NCBI GenBank assembly: GCA_026874595.1
Contig: CM049310.1
Span: 37,153,558-37,217,557, forward strand
Direction: 5' to 3'
Length of the DNA stretch: 64,000 bases
DNA from: Sipunculus nudus
Lineage: Eukaryota > Annelida > Sipuncula > Golfingiida > Sipunculidae
Shown: piece by piece, positions 33,684-48,600 of the stretch
Layout: each line of letters begins with the position of its first letter
Position numbering within the stretch: the first letter of the stretch is position 1
The notes under the pieces: model-generated
Database searches by the model: none
Told to the model about the DNA's origin: nothing
Seen by the model: only the letters and a program-made list of their open reading frames with translations
Made by a program: the position numbers and the translations under genes

Positions 33684-36600
33684 TATAAATACAGATGATA
33701 ATAAAGTTATATATTATACAAGTAATGATATATGTACACATAAAAAATTGTTTAGGTATATATTTTTAATTACCATTTATAAAAGGAACATGCAGGCATA
33801 ATAGTACATAAGTGTATATCACATAAGTAGACAATCAGATCCTTCATGTTGTTTTCAGAATGTTTTTTAAGGCCCTGCTTGAAAAATGGTGGCCTAAAGT
33901 GATCACTGTGTCTGTCTGTCTGTCAGTATCGCTTTCTTTCTCACGCAGTATGTCAAACAGAATACCTTTGGTCTTTCTCATATTCACAGGGTTGATGATT
34001 ATGATGGTGCCTATGAGTACTCAATCCCTGTTGAATTACAGACCCGTCCAAAATCAAATAATGAAATATGGCTCCCAGACTACATTTGGTGATTGACTGT
34101 TATGCACATTCCCTAAAAAATGTGTTTGCTTTTTCTCAATTCATGGGGATGATTTGTATGAGGACTCCATCCCTGTCAAGTAACAGGCTTGCCCAAAGTC
34201 AAGTATGATTGCCAGACCGCAGTAAGAGATTTTCTGTTGCACACATTCTCACAAACAGAATACCTTTGAATTTTTCAAATTCACAGGGATGATTGGTGCC
34301 TATGAGGACTCCATACCCATTGAATAACAGACACGCTCAAAATCAAATAAGGCCATAGGAGGGGGATTGGAGATTTTTTGTCATTATCGGTATGACAAAC
34401 AGGTTATGTTTGATCTTTATCTGATTCACAGGGATGATTGGTGTGTATGGGGACTCCATCTCTGTCACTAAACTGACCTCTCCAAAATCATATATGGCTG
34501 CCAGAGTACGATCAGTGATTTTGTATATATCCTGCTGGACTTCAAAGCTAAAGGCATAACAACATGGGAACCAGCCAAAACTGAAATGCTGATATATGAA
34601 ACAAACTTGTTCATGGTAACAGACCCCCTTCTCTCATCACCACCTGCAAGCCTACAAATTCTTTGGTTTAATTCAGAATCTTTCCTTCATAAACCAACTA
34701 GCTATACCGTCAGATCCTTTAATGTAGTCAGCACATAAAATAGTACTTTCAGAATCATGGCTGAAACCATAATCATCACAAGATATCAATATCCCAGGAT
34801 ATCCACATCAACTTAAAGCAGCTGGAGTGGGTGTCCCTTTGCTTGCCCAAAGTGACTTTTCCCCAGGTTTGCCAGTGGTCAGGGAAACGTCAAAGAAAAA
34901 TTATTTTTTTCAAGGTCAGGGAAAAGTCATGGAATTTCATGAAAAGTCAGGGAAAAGACAGTAAATTTTTAGTGGCTATGGTGATAGCAGTTCGTTATCA
35001 GGTTGAAAAAGCTTAGCATCTCCTTATAAAGTTGTGTTATTTTTGCAGATTTAATCTTGTTTCCTTTTCATATTTGTATAAAAATCTAAACTGTTATATC
35101 AGTGATGACCATTACTACATTCAGTTATGACATGCTTGTGGGTCTGCGTTTGGCCACATGGACAAAGGTCTGACTGCAGCGCTCCATGTGGTCATGTCTA
35201 CTGTAAAGTGGCCAGCACTGGACTGTGGTCTGTTCTGGTGTACCCTGGACTTTCTGGGAAGGGTATAACCTGGAGGGTGAGATGAGCAAGCTGTCATATA
35301 TGGCTTGAGAGTCTGGTGTACCACTTGATCTGCAGGGCCTACTGCTCCTAGGTTCTCCAGGGATGGGCACAGGGGGTACCTCCAGCTCAGCCTGATTCCC
35401 CTAACAGGGTGTCATGTAAGTGGTTTGGCTGAAGAATGTTTTGATCCTGTCATCTACAAATATTATCCTGATGGACTAGGTTGGTTGAATTCTGGACAAG
35501 AATGGTAGTTGATTCAGTGGGGTTTATGAAATGCAGCCAGAAATTAGTCTTATTGCATTGTGAAAAGGCACATTCACTCCTTGAGGGTGGACACTTTGTC
35601 CATATGGGAGCACAGTTATTTACTATAGTCCGTTTCATCCCCTCATGTCCACCTGTTTTTTGCTATGAAAATTTTTATTAGGTATATTTCAAAGGAAACA
35701 ATTATAGTGTAGAGGAGAGGATTACAGAACCTAATTTTCAACTGGGTAACTAAATTCCTACCTTATTCCATATTTGAGTAACAGAATTTTCTGAAAATAT
35801 GAGAAATCAGTCTATATTTTACAACATATCAGACCCATTTATGGCGGTCAAGGTCATTGGTCACATGCAAAAACAGCCTCAACTGACAGCTGCTGATTGG
35901 ATGATCTCATGTAAACACTCTAAAAAATATAACCAGCTAAAACAAAGATGGCTACTTATGGAGGGACACACAATATCTGCCAGATCATGATAAAGAGACT
36001 AAAATGTTGTGAAACATGAACGAGGGATTTATTGTAAAATTCTTAACTGCCATATTAGGTTGTCACTTCCATATGTTGTTTACTTGGAAAATATTGAAAA
36101 ATATAAACTTTTAAGTAAATCATCTACAAAAAACAGGTGGACAGCAGGAAGTGAAATGGACTATAGTTATGAAAGTTTGAATTGTTCAGAAGGATACACC
36201 CAAGTTTGTACTTTTCAGCTTGATCAAGGGGTAACAGCAGAACAACAATGGGATAGATTTTCATAAGGTTGTTATTCTTTCATTGGTAAAAAAGAAAAAA
36301 AAACAAGTGGGTCTTATTTAAATGTGATACCTCTGCATTATAAAAGCCTCCACCATGGGGAGGGGAGGGGTTCCCAGGTTCACTTGTGCATGTGTGACTG
36401 TATATTTGTGGATGATGTTCCTGAATACAGGTCATAAGCCAGATCCACACTTAATTCTAAATTGATTCTTCATTGGCCCATATCTGAAATGCCCTGAAAA
36501 TTTTATGAGATTCTATTCATGATTGCCTGAGTTATATATTGTGAACAAACACGAAGACACACACAAACACAAACAGGGATCAACACATACCCTCATGGCA

Positions 36601-39600
36601 TAGGCAATTAACCATAAAGCACTCTAAGGGCTTAGGATTCTAAGCTGTACAAGGTTGATACAATTCAGTGTTTGGCAGTTCATTCATTTGATTAAGGTTC
36701 AAGCTTCAGTTTCATAAATAGATCTGCTGTGTACTAGAATAAATGGAGTCAGTGAAATATTCAATTACCTTATTTTGCCATTACTTTATCAGATGATAAA
36801 CTGTCCAGCCTCCCAGTGGTAATCAGATGGTTGATCTTTAACATGTTCATGCATTATCCAATCTATAAATAGATTTATAATAATGTTACATAAATTAATG
36901 CAATTGTCATCCATTACCAGCACAAACTGCTATCTGCAGTCTGGTCTAGAATTTTATAATTAATAGTTGATGAATTTAAAATAAATCTTGAGTTTCATTA
37001 TGGTTAAATCAGATTGAAATTGTATCAGCAAAGAGTGTTGCATAAGAATTTGTTTCATGGAAAATTTTATTAGCTTTAGCCCAGTGTTCTTATTGTGGGA
37101 GTGTCTTTGCCATCTTCCCTCATGAGCCAAACCTGATCAAGTGATCTGATTAGTGGACTAACTTAGTTTTGCTCATGATGTAACGGTGATAAACAGCCCA
37201 CATACGTTACTTTGCCTTTCATTTTTAGCTCAGCTGACTTTCAGTCATGCTGGGCTATAGCGATTGGTCTTTGTCGGCATCCTTCCGTCTTCAGTCTTTC
37301 ACATATGCCACATCTATGCATCACTGAATTTGATTCAAACTTCATATTTATGGGTCTTTTTGCATGAAGAAATAACTAATTGATTTTGAGATCAGCTGGT
37401 CAGGAGGTTAAAGGTTTGCAGGTCTAAGTTATTCACTCATTGGTTGCCAAGTAATTACACCCGGCCAGATGTAAGTGGTTAGTAGTTACCCATCATTTAG
37501 AAAGACTCCAGTTGATATGTGGGCAAAAGGCCAAGGTCATAGGTCAGGGATGTTCACAATAACTTATTTTGTAGACCATCTCTATTTTTCTTGTTTTCTT
37601 GTATATATAACCATATGGCACTCACAACTGGTACATCTCACTATGTGCCCATAAATGTCAGTGACACTTGTGATATATATATATGACTCCCTTTTGTATC
37701 AGCTCATGGAGTGATAAGGATATATCATTAGTGCATAACAAAAACACTGTTGCCGGAATGCTTTGGCCAGGCATTAAGACTATGAGAGTTAAGTGTTAAG
37801 TTTAGCTACTGATTTATAAAATGATGGGAACATTTTGCAGTTTATATCATGGAATCATAGCAATAAACTTAGTTTTCTAGATATCTGAACATTATTATAC
37901 AAATCATTATTATACAAATCATCAGATATACCAGCAAGTGTTTGTTCTGATAATATGTGGGTCTGTACCTGGATTTAGGATGGCTTTATTTGATTACAAG
38001 ACTCTTAGTGATGCTTTCTGCATTTCTTTTCTTTTAGGTTTTGCAGTTTACCTACCCTGCTGACCCCGTTGAATAGCAAGCTGATAATTAAAACAAACTG
38101 GACTTGCACTTTTTACATTTGCATGTTCATAAATCTGATATGAGAGCTCTCCAACCTGATCATGCATTTTGAATTGTTTTGGACATTCATAACTGTTACA
38201 TTCTTTGAAGCAATTGCTACAAGTTTAGTGTTTTATTGGAGGATGTGTGACTTGTCAGAAAACCATTATGTCTGCCAGGTAGCCATTTAAGAAATCCTTT
38301 TGCCAGGAAAGTTTCTGTGATTTTTTTATGATGTTTGGTCCCTTTTAGAGGATGTTTGTTGTTCAATTTCCGACCTGTCAGAAATCCAATATGGCCACCA
38401 GGACCCCATCTTTAAATTCCTTTAGAACATATTATCTCAAGAACTATTAAAGTGAATGCAGTGGGATGTATATTAATGTAATCTTGCATTGGGTCAAAGA
38501 TTTCTTAATAAATATGACCATCATTTATGAAAGCTCAGTACAGTTGGCTTGTATTGAATAAAAATTAATATGGAAGCACCCGTTTCACAATAATTCTTGC
38601 ATGGATTTCCTTGATCTTTTGCTATATTTTGATCTTATATGTGGCCTGTGTGGTATTCCTTTTGAGACTGACAGGTATCGAGCAAGCTGTGGGATTAGTT
38701 CCTGATAGCTCAACAACCATACACTTTGCCTCAGACCATCATTCACTATGTTTTAACCAGACATATATGATAAGAATTTATGGCAATGTAGAAAGTTTTA
38801 ACAAAATTGGCATATAGGTTCTGCAACAATTTTACTAGAAGTTGTGAATTGCAGCCCATGATGTCGCAGGTCATGCTTGTTCTTCATGACAGTCTTGTCA
38901 GAGTATTAGTTTGCAATCATATATTTAGAACTTTACTATAACCAAGTAGGAGGGCCCCTTTCCTCTTAGATTTTCATATTCTTATATAAATGAAAAACAT
39001 TATAACAGAATATTTCTACATCCACCTTCGTGCTGCCCTCACTTTTCCCTTCTCTGAACCCCATCCCAAAGTGAGCCTCAGTAAGCAAGAACAAGATGAA
39101 TCAGATATATTCATACTTTAATATTTTGTATAACTATTCTTCAATAGGTACATATATACATGCCAGAAATTATGTCAATATTGTGTAATATGTAGACATA
39201 GTGGGCATCACAATACTGTACCTTGTCAAGACTAAAGAGATATTGTGTCATACAGTCACAAATTCATAAATCACTTCATCAGCATAGTTAATCATAACAT
39301 CATATCTGTCAAATTGAAAGCTTGCAGACTACCATACACTTTAGATCCTTCAACAAATAGCCTTATCATCATTCTACTAATGCTTATTACTGCTCTTATT
39401 GCATTCATATTTGCTCAAATATATCACAATTTTCAACCCCTCCTAAATAAATAAAAAATAAACCACTAAATTTTACTCTATTAATCCATCAGTCAGGTAA
39501 TTTCATTTATCTTTTACTCACATATTAGATTACTTTCCTTTATAATAGCCAAACATGTCCATGATATTCATAAGCTTAATCGACTCGATATAATATCACA

Positions 39601-42600
39601 GTGGAGAAACATTTATAGTCCAATCACAATCAGCTGAGCGCCGTGACCCATGGGTCCCTTGTATTAATTTGTCTTTGTCTCTCTCTTTCCCCTCTTCTGT
39701 GTCCCTTTCATATCCTTTGCAGAGACAGAGCAAATCATTTGATTCACATTTATAATGCTATGGAATGCTATGTGAACACCCGTTTTGCCTTTGCTGTGTG
39801 AAAAGGTAATGGATTCCCGACATCTAGCTCACAACTTTCTTTCTTTGATTGTAGTTTCACTGACCAGGACAGAGAAGAAGGGACTAGAATCCAAACAAAA
39901 GTTGATAGAGGAGGTTTGTATTTATGTTCTTCAAGGTCATCCAGTAGTAGTAAAATTTTACATATAATGTATTCAGCAAGCCTGAAGTTGTGGCCTGATA
40001 TGGATAACTACTATTTTTGGATACAAACCTTTTTTTCCTGAAAGATTGTCTTTGTTTTAAAGGTAAGAAAGGGAAGGATATGTTGGTTAGTTCATCTCCT
40101 TTCCTCATAAAATCACACTCGACAACTTAACTATCAACAAATAACAGGAAACCATCTTTCCATTGGCCATTATTATAAACAAATTTACCAACACTGTAAT
40201 AATTATAAGATGTTATCCTAAACAGGTACAAAATCAAACGATGGAGTGGTTTTATTACCAGCTGAGAAAATGGGCCAAAGAGGACCAGATCTAACAAAAC
40301 CATTAACCCATTAATTGTCCTACAGGTTGTTTATGTAATAGTCATTAAAAATTGTTGGCCCTCCTGTATAGCTTTACTTAAAGTTTTCTGTTAAACATAG
40401 CAGAGGTGGTTCCATGTGTACCTGTCATCCCTGTATATAACTGACTTGGTCACATCTTTTGGTGAAAGAGGTCTTTGGGTCACTGGGATTTTACTGTATA
40501 TATATGGTATTTTATTGAGTAAAGTGGTATTCATATATATATTTTACATAATTTATTTTTCATAATGTAATATTACAATATTAAGTTACATATTGCCATG
40601 TATTGTAGATTCGAGATGCAGCAGACCAGTACAAATATATATATACCTTCTCAGTTCAGAATATGCGCAATAGCAAGCTGAAAGATGTACGGCAAGAATG
40701 GAAAACCAGCAGGTATGAAAGACTTGATGAAACAAGCTCTGGATAAAGAGACTGGTTAAAATCTGAATCAATACAACTAATGATAAAGACAGTTTACAGT
40801 AAATACACAGATGCACTGTATAATAATTTATATTCAGCCAAACACCTGTGTATAACTATAGATCATCTGTAGCTTATCATAGGGCTATAAGAAGCGTAAG
40901 GCCGACCACGTCACCCCGCTGCTCAAACAGCTCCATTGGCTTCCCGTCAAGTACTGTATACAATACTTGTTAGCTGAGTGTCATTACCCATGGGTCACTA
41001 GTTGTAAATGTAAAATGTCATCTGAGATACAAAGGAAAGTGCCATAATTATGTCCTTTATATTGGTAGTTGACAGACTGAATAAAAGTATGATAAGGTAT
41101 GATGCATTATAAAAAGAAAGCAGATACTTGCCTAAATGATTTTCATGTTATTGTGTATATTTATGTCCTTTACTTTCTTCATGTAGATTCTTCTTTGGTA
41201 AGAACAAGGTGATGGCTGTTGCCCTCGGCAACACATCACAAGATGAATACAAAGACAACTTACACAAAGTCTCCAGGAGGTTGCGAGGTCAGACAGGCCT
41301 CTTGTTTACAAACAGCACCAAAGACCAGGTCACTAAGTAAGTAAAAAATGTGTCTTGATTGAAGTATAGAAGTCACACAGGACTTCACACAGAAGGAGCA
41401 CATTTATTGACACCTCAGCAAAACAGCACCACAACAGTCATGAGATTGCAGTATCTTTTAAATCTTTAAAAGTAAATGAAGTTGTTGTTGCCCATTGTGA
41501 GGTAGTACTTACAGAATGATTTCATCTTTCAGTCAGTCATCATTCAACTAATAATTTCCATTATTTAACCAATACATCCACCATGAGTCAATTCACTGCT
41601 CATATATTTAGTCATGTGACTAAAATCCTCTCCACTAATTGGTCAGTGGATGATTCTAGACAGAGACTGATTAAAAACATAGGTGCAAATGCAAAAGAAG
41701 CTTCAAATAGTCCCAAGTGAATAACAGATTTCATTACATTCCAAAACCCACCTTTTTACCACCTGTAGTTGCTAGAAACTTATTATATTCTCATTGCAAA
41801 ACGTTTGCATTAAGTTCATACAGTTGATAAGAAGTTGCCAATCTCTTGCAGTTCTGTCTGCATAATATACCATCCCACATCACAAGTTAACACCACTCTT
41901 TAGAAGTTACCTTGTAATTACAGAGGTAAATGTATAAAGGTGTATTGTGGATGGTATAAGGTTATCTCATTTCCTTTTAAGGTGGTTCGAAGGTTATTCT
42001 GAGCCAGATTATGCACGGTCAGGAAACAAAGCAACACAGACAGTAGTCATCGAGGAAGGTCCACTCAAAAGTTTCTCTCACAGCATGGAACCACAGCTCC
42101 GACAGTTAGGACTACCAACATCACTTCAGAAAGGTAAATTCAGGTTTCATTTTAGGATTGATACAGAAATTATGAAGGTGAATGGAAAAGTTAAAATAAA
42201 TATAGTTATAGTTCTTAAAACACCTGGACTTGTTTGTTTTCTTTGAGTATCTTTGTCCAACAACTTTTGAGCATGCTATTTTTCAGTCATGTTCGCTTTC
42301 TGCTTGAGTTTATCTTGTAGACTTGCACCCTTCATAAATAATAAGTACAGTTAAAACTTGTGTTGAAGAACTAAACTCTTGAAGTTTCTGCAAATTTTAA
42401 GTTTCATCCTTCACACAACTATGTTTTACTGTTATATCTTTTATTTCATTTAGACCAGTCTAACTCTTTGTCTTTGGAATGTTCATACCAAGCTCAGTAA
42501 AAATTTCACAATTACACACAGATTCTAGCTAAATTATAGAGAGATCTTAATTGGTTCTATTCCTGGCATGTTTTATTAGTAGGGGGTATTGCTGGACCAT

Positions 42601-45600
42601 CTAGATCTAGTGTGATCTTCCAGGTCTAGCACGGTAGCTCCATTTATTTTCACACACATTTTGAACATGAATTAATTATGCTCCAGTCACATATGCTTGA
42701 AATCTACCCCCAACTGCTGGTCCTGTTTAGTGTACTCCAGACTGAAATTTACTACATTTGGCCCATATCTCACATGTTTTGGGGTTCAAGAGCAGTCCAG
42801 ATCTTGTATGTAAAATGAGCAAATGTACATTATTGAGAATGGGGATAGACTGGCCCAGTCAATGAAATGGCTCTGACAGAGATATCAAACGGCTCCCACT
42901 GTGACGCACTTAGTGTCGGTACTACTACCAAGTGACAACTTACATAACTACTTACCATTCTCTAACCCTCTTATTTCATCGACTGGTTAACTTGGGCCGT
43001 ACCACACAGTCAGCGCCACACATCACCGCCTCGCTGAACTAAGGTCTTTCCCAGTGACGAAAGGAGTAATTATAGTGGTCTTTCGCAGAATTTTTTTTCC
43101 AAACCAACATGGTTAATTCAGTAACTGCCTATTGTGGGCTTCTAGCTGTCATATATATATTCTTGTTTTATCAGTCTTAATATGACATGTTTAGGTCCTC
43201 GGCTAATTGAGTACGGCAAGATTTTTAACACTTTATAAAACCCTCAGCCTCAGTGAGCCAGTGTGTCACCGTTTATCAGACAATTGCTTATCGCAGCAGG
43301 CCGGTTTAAAATGTGTCTCCAGCCTGATATGCAAATGCGAGGAATCGTCAGGAGCCTTGTGATGCCCTAATATGCAAATATCAGGGATTCGCCATATGGA
43401 CTTTACAGGGCTTTAGTAATAAGAGCTAGAACTGAGTTACGTCATGTCTATCGGTACATGAAATCACGTTTCATTTGAAGCATTTTAGCAGTAAACATCA
43501 ATACACTAGCCCAGGCCGGGCTAAGGATGGGAATGACCAGTCTTATTGTGGGGCTGGCATGATATATTGGAGAAGCAGTACAGTTATTGATGAGGATGAC
43601 AAGATGCTTGGTGATTGTTGTTGCATCAGTTACCTTTCAGAAAAATCAATGAAATGCACAAAATTTTAAATAACAGTAACTCTTAAATGAATAATCTTCT
43701 TGAGATTTTCCAGCAATCCAAGCAAACTTTTGGACTAAACTTGATCTTTTATCTGTAGTAAAGCACTATCAAGATATTTCATGGCAAATTAAGTGAATTG
43801 GAAACTCTTGTTCTTTTTGTTGGTTTCAGTAGCACATGGTACTTGTCTCCAAGACATATTTCTTTAATTTAATTTCACAAATGTGTTTTTGTCAGAAAAA
43901 TAGTTAAATTCTATCTTAAATCTTTATTCTATCTAAATCCAATGCCAGTTATTGATCTTACCATTTCCCTAGGTAGCCCTAATTTAATTGATAATTTAAT
44001 TGCTGGACATGGGCCAGGAATCAGTATTTACATTTTAAGTAATTGCCAGCTTTATCTAATTAGTCATTTCATGCAAACTAAATTGACAGTTGTACCTGTT
44101 AAATGGCCATAATGCTTGTTGTTAGTGTGGAATAGAAATGCTGAAGTTTTTCCTATCAGTTTACAAGAACTGAGACTAATAACATTTCAGTTGTTGCAGC
44201 ACTAGGTAGGACATTGGTTTGTTCCTTCTGCTTGTGAAGTCCTGAAGCTGCCTTTGTTTAGTCGCCTATGATTTTACTGCATTGTTCATAGTTTAGGAAA
44301 TACATTTAAAAGCATATGACAAAGTGATTAATTGCAAATAGGAGTCTTTTTTAATGTTGATTATAATTATATGCATAATTCTTTTTGGCAAAATTTTCTA
44401 CTGCCTGTGACAATAATTGCAGATGGATGTCTTTTGCTTAAATGCTTATAATTTTATACGCGACTTGGCAAGGTTTTCTGGGTACAAATCAAAAACCTGC
44501 TACATATTGAGTTATTGACTGATTGGACATGGCTGTCTACCCTTTCATGTTTAAAAACATTTGTGAACAAATTGACTTATAACATACTCATGTCTCTCCT
44601 TATATGTTTATAATTTTATTAATAAAGGTTTTGGGGAATTTTCAAAATATATGACATTGACCAGCTGCACACAAGATGTCTCATTCAATGTTTATGGTTT
44701 TGTTCCAGGAATTGTCACATTAAGGGAAGACTTCACAGTTTGCAAAACAGGAGACATACTGACACCAGAACAGGCCAGAATATTGGTGAGTTCTCTTATC
44801 CTAAAACCATGTTTAGTATGTTTGTATTACTAAAACTGTTCTGTGTGTTTGTATTACTAAAACTATGTTCCGTGTGTTTGTATTAACAGTACTAAAACTA
44901 TGTTCTGTGTGCAGTTGTACCTAAGGGGGGGGGGGGGGAGGCAGGGGCAGTTTGCCCCGGGCGTCATGTGTTGGGGGGGGGGGGGCATTTCGCTGAATCG
45001 GTATAATTAAGTGGCATGAGGAGTTCCTCAAAAGTACAAATTTTTAGGTACAAATTTGACCCTTTTTAAAGATTGGGGAATTTAAATGTTTCAACTGTTT
45101 CAGGAATTAAAAGCTGAGCAATTGAACCAAACAAATGATTCATGAAAGGACTCTCTCTCTCTCTATATATATAGGCAAGGTACGCAAGAAGAAATACAAA
45201 TTTGTTTCTATTCATTAATAGATCAGCTATCTTGCAATGCCAAAACGCCATCAAGAATATGACCATTCATGCAAAGACATGCATTTAAGGGTCGTCTGTA
45301 TTTACAGAAATAGTTATACAGTATCCTGTATAATTTATTTTCTAGTTATAATTATTATTTTCTGTGCACTTCAAAAGGAATTGTACTTGTTTGAAGTCAG
45401 AGCTATCTTTTGATTTGCATTAGCAAAGAGGATACTTCTCTTTAATGTGTGGTGAAAATTCCCTGTCAATGAATTCATCCATATAATTGCTTTGTTGTTA
45501 ACTTAAAGCCAATATCAAAGAAATTTGACACGTTTCCCTATTTTATCCAGTTTTCTAATGTTTAGTAAGCGGGGTGTGAAATTTTACAACCGCCCCAGGC

Positions 45601-48600
45601 AGCAAAAAAGGCTAGGTAAGCTGCTCTCTATGTGACTGTATTACTAAAATCCATGGTCTGTCTTTGTATAACTCAAACTCTGTTCCACTGGTAGGAGTTT
45701 GCATTACTGAAAGCATGTTCTGTGCGTTTGTATTACTCATTCACTGAAACCATGTCATGTGTGTTTGTATCACTAAAATCATATTTCTTGGGTCACTAAG
45801 AGTTGCTAGGAAAATTAAATAGTTCTGCACCTTTCATTTGTTTTGACAGAATTTTATTTTGAACTTGTACCAACAATGGTATCTACCTGATTTTCCTCAT
45901 TTAAGTTTGCAAATTTAAACAAGCAAATACCAGATAATAGATCTTTCAGGCTTATATATGCCTTTACATACTTATGTTATCATATGTATGTCAGAAATTA
46001 TTTAAGTATTTGTCAGCTAATGAAGACTCTTATTTTCTGCAGAAACTGTTTGGCCATATGATGGCCAGTTTCCATATTAGTCTGGATAGCATGTGGTCAA
46101 ATGATGGTGTAATAGAGCAACTTGGACTTGGACTGCAGGATCCCCTAATTTCTCCAAAAGTTAAACTGAAACGTAAGTGAATTTTATTTATGTTTTTGTT
46201 TCTGCAAACCAAGGGGCATGTGTTATAAATTAAGAATCTCAAATCCAGCTTTTAGGTTGAAAAATTCTTTACATCAGCACTGTTGCAATTTTTATAAATT
46301 TATTTATATGAATTTATATAACTTTGATTTATATAACTATTGATATTGAGAGCCCATTTACCATTGTTGTAAATGGCCTTTATCTCAGCATGTGATAATC
46401 AGATGCATAGTTTATAAAAAACTGGAGAATGTTAAATAGCATATAGTGTGTAGAAGATCTGTTTTTAATGTAATTTCTTGATCAATCATCAGTAAAAATC
46501 AGTTCACCTCTACCGATTGATAATTGGAAATAATCAGTTGTTTTTAAGTATGAACTTTCAGACCATATATAGACCGGTTCATCATCTCAACAGGCATGTA
46601 GGTCTACATTCAGGCTATGGTAATGATGTCATAGCCTACATGTCTGTATAGTAACTTAGGAATTAAGTTTTTTAGTAAATGTAGACTTGTCTTTAGTCTA
46701 CTTGCATAATGTATATAAAAGCACACTTTTCCTCATCACAAAGCCTAAGTTATGTGCAAAGATTTGCAACTGATTATTGCTTTGCAAGATTAATCATCAG
46801 ATTGTTTGCATCAACCCGACCAATCATTGATTATAATCGATCATCAGCTCATCACCATTAACCATCATGACAATGTCAATTAATGTCATAAAAAACCATC
46901 TTGATGAATCAGTCATGTCTGCAAAATGAATTTGACTTAATCAGAATACTTAGCAAAGGCATAATATCATCTAAACATCAGTCTGAGTATTCCCAAGACC
47001 ACACCTGTAGTACTTCAGCCAGACCCCAAAATTTGGGTCATCCGTACCATTTTGGTGACAAATTTTCACCATGTGTGCTTGATAGGTATACATGTGTAGG
47101 TACTAAAAATGCCTGATAGCAGTATGAAAATGGTAGCTTTCAGTGAATGAATGGATGTTTTATGTTGGATGACGTATACTTTTTTTTTTTCATTTCAAGG
47201 ACACCGACTTCAGAGTGGTTATAAGCCCCATACTACTAAATACTACGAAAAGTATCCAGTCAGATTTGATTTCAAGTATGACATGCTATTTATGACAACT
47301 GGGTGTATACTGCCTAAGTTATTCATTCTTATGATTACACTCACCCCTGGGAAAAACGACAAAGGGGTGGTTATATAAGTTTACTTCATACAACTTTATA
47401 TGCCTAACTTATATCCAGCAAAATAATCTTTTCAATTAGTATCATTTATGATCAATAGGTGTTTACCTACAGTTGTACTTTCTTATGCCCCAACACGGGC
47501 AGATCCAGGATTTAAGGAAGGAGGGGTCCACCCCAGGACTGATGGCAAAACCTGTAAAAAAGGTCCCCAGGTCCGGAAAAGGGGGGTGGGGATTCCAGTT
47601 CTTCCTACTCAAGTCAGGAAATAAAAAAAATAATTTATGTGAGGGATAGCGTTATCTTAGCATAGTTTAACTTATATTCGCTTATTGTTGTATTTTCATT
47701 TTTGATTTTACCTACAAATTGAAATGTCCTTTACCAAACATTGATCATGTGACTAAAAAAATTTTACGAGTACATAAACTAGAGGCGGCACAAGTTATGT
47801 TTACCTATCTTCTGCGAGCAAAACCGGTACGTTTCCATTTTTTTTCTGAATGGTAAGAAAATTTAATCTATATGTAGCTTTCCGATTATGAAGGACTTGA
47901 GCTGAAATGGTTTAACTCATTTCACTCTCTATTGTTCCATCATTATTTGCAATTATGAACAATGCAAAAATATAATTTAAGACTTTGTTTTCTTTTTGTG
48001 AATGACAGACTGCAATTATCAGTGTGATATATATCAAGGCACAATTCTTAATCGCTAGAACTGGGATGTTCAGACGTTGTGTATACAGGTTCTCTTAAAC
48101 TCTCCTTAGTCAATAAGAATTAGATCACTGACCAATATAGATTCAGCTGAGCATTATGACCAGTGGGGCACTTAGTAAAGTTAAACATTTAAAATTAACA
48201 GAAGAGGTAACAGATTATAATATATTTAAGATATAGAATTTGTTTACTTATGTAAAGTTTCACTGTTAAGCGTGAATGTTTGCTGTGTGATAAAGAATTG
48301 TTTTTTACATTATTTCACAACTAGGCCCCTGTGTATGTTGAACTTTCTTATTCGAAAATAAAACTATCTAAGTAATATTCAGTGTTAGTTTAAAGGGAAA
48401 GTAAGCAATATCAGTTTATAAGTTCATAATCGTATAAATATGCTTTCCGACAGAAAAACATCAAATCTGATTAGTTCTATTTTGCATGGTTGGAAAGATA
48501 ACACCAAAGGGAATATGAAAATCATTTCATCATTTTTATTTTGGATTATCACCGGGGCTTTTATAAGTCTATTATATCTTATAGTTATTTCAAGCCTGGC

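Larger units (their letters stand above)
24078..39854 (+). other. MRTO4 intron 1 (15.8 kb, repeat-rich)
   Basis: The donor gtaagt follows nine codons plus one base; the acceptor is gattgtag. Within it: AT-rich unique sequence to about 26.5 kb; AGGTCA-bearing repeat blocks near 27.1-28.1, 30.1-31.4 and 31.6-31.9 kb; a 139-bp direct duplication at 28450-28691; a SINE-like copy near 29.2 kb; a long (TA)n(GA)n tract at 33588-33679; a 160-bp tandem repeat at 33.9-34.5 kb; a repeat with TCAGGGAAAAGTCATGGAAT near 34.9 kb; a GC-richer island at 35.1-35.4 kb; and a candidate Helitron-like element from 37226. No additional exon could be assembled. Confidence 0.85.
40713..41186 (+). other. MRTO4 intron 3 with nested repeat fragments
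   Basis: A 474-bp intron. It contains the LINE fragment at 40889-40963 followed at once by a Helitron-like 3' end at 40972-41001. Confidence 0.75.
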
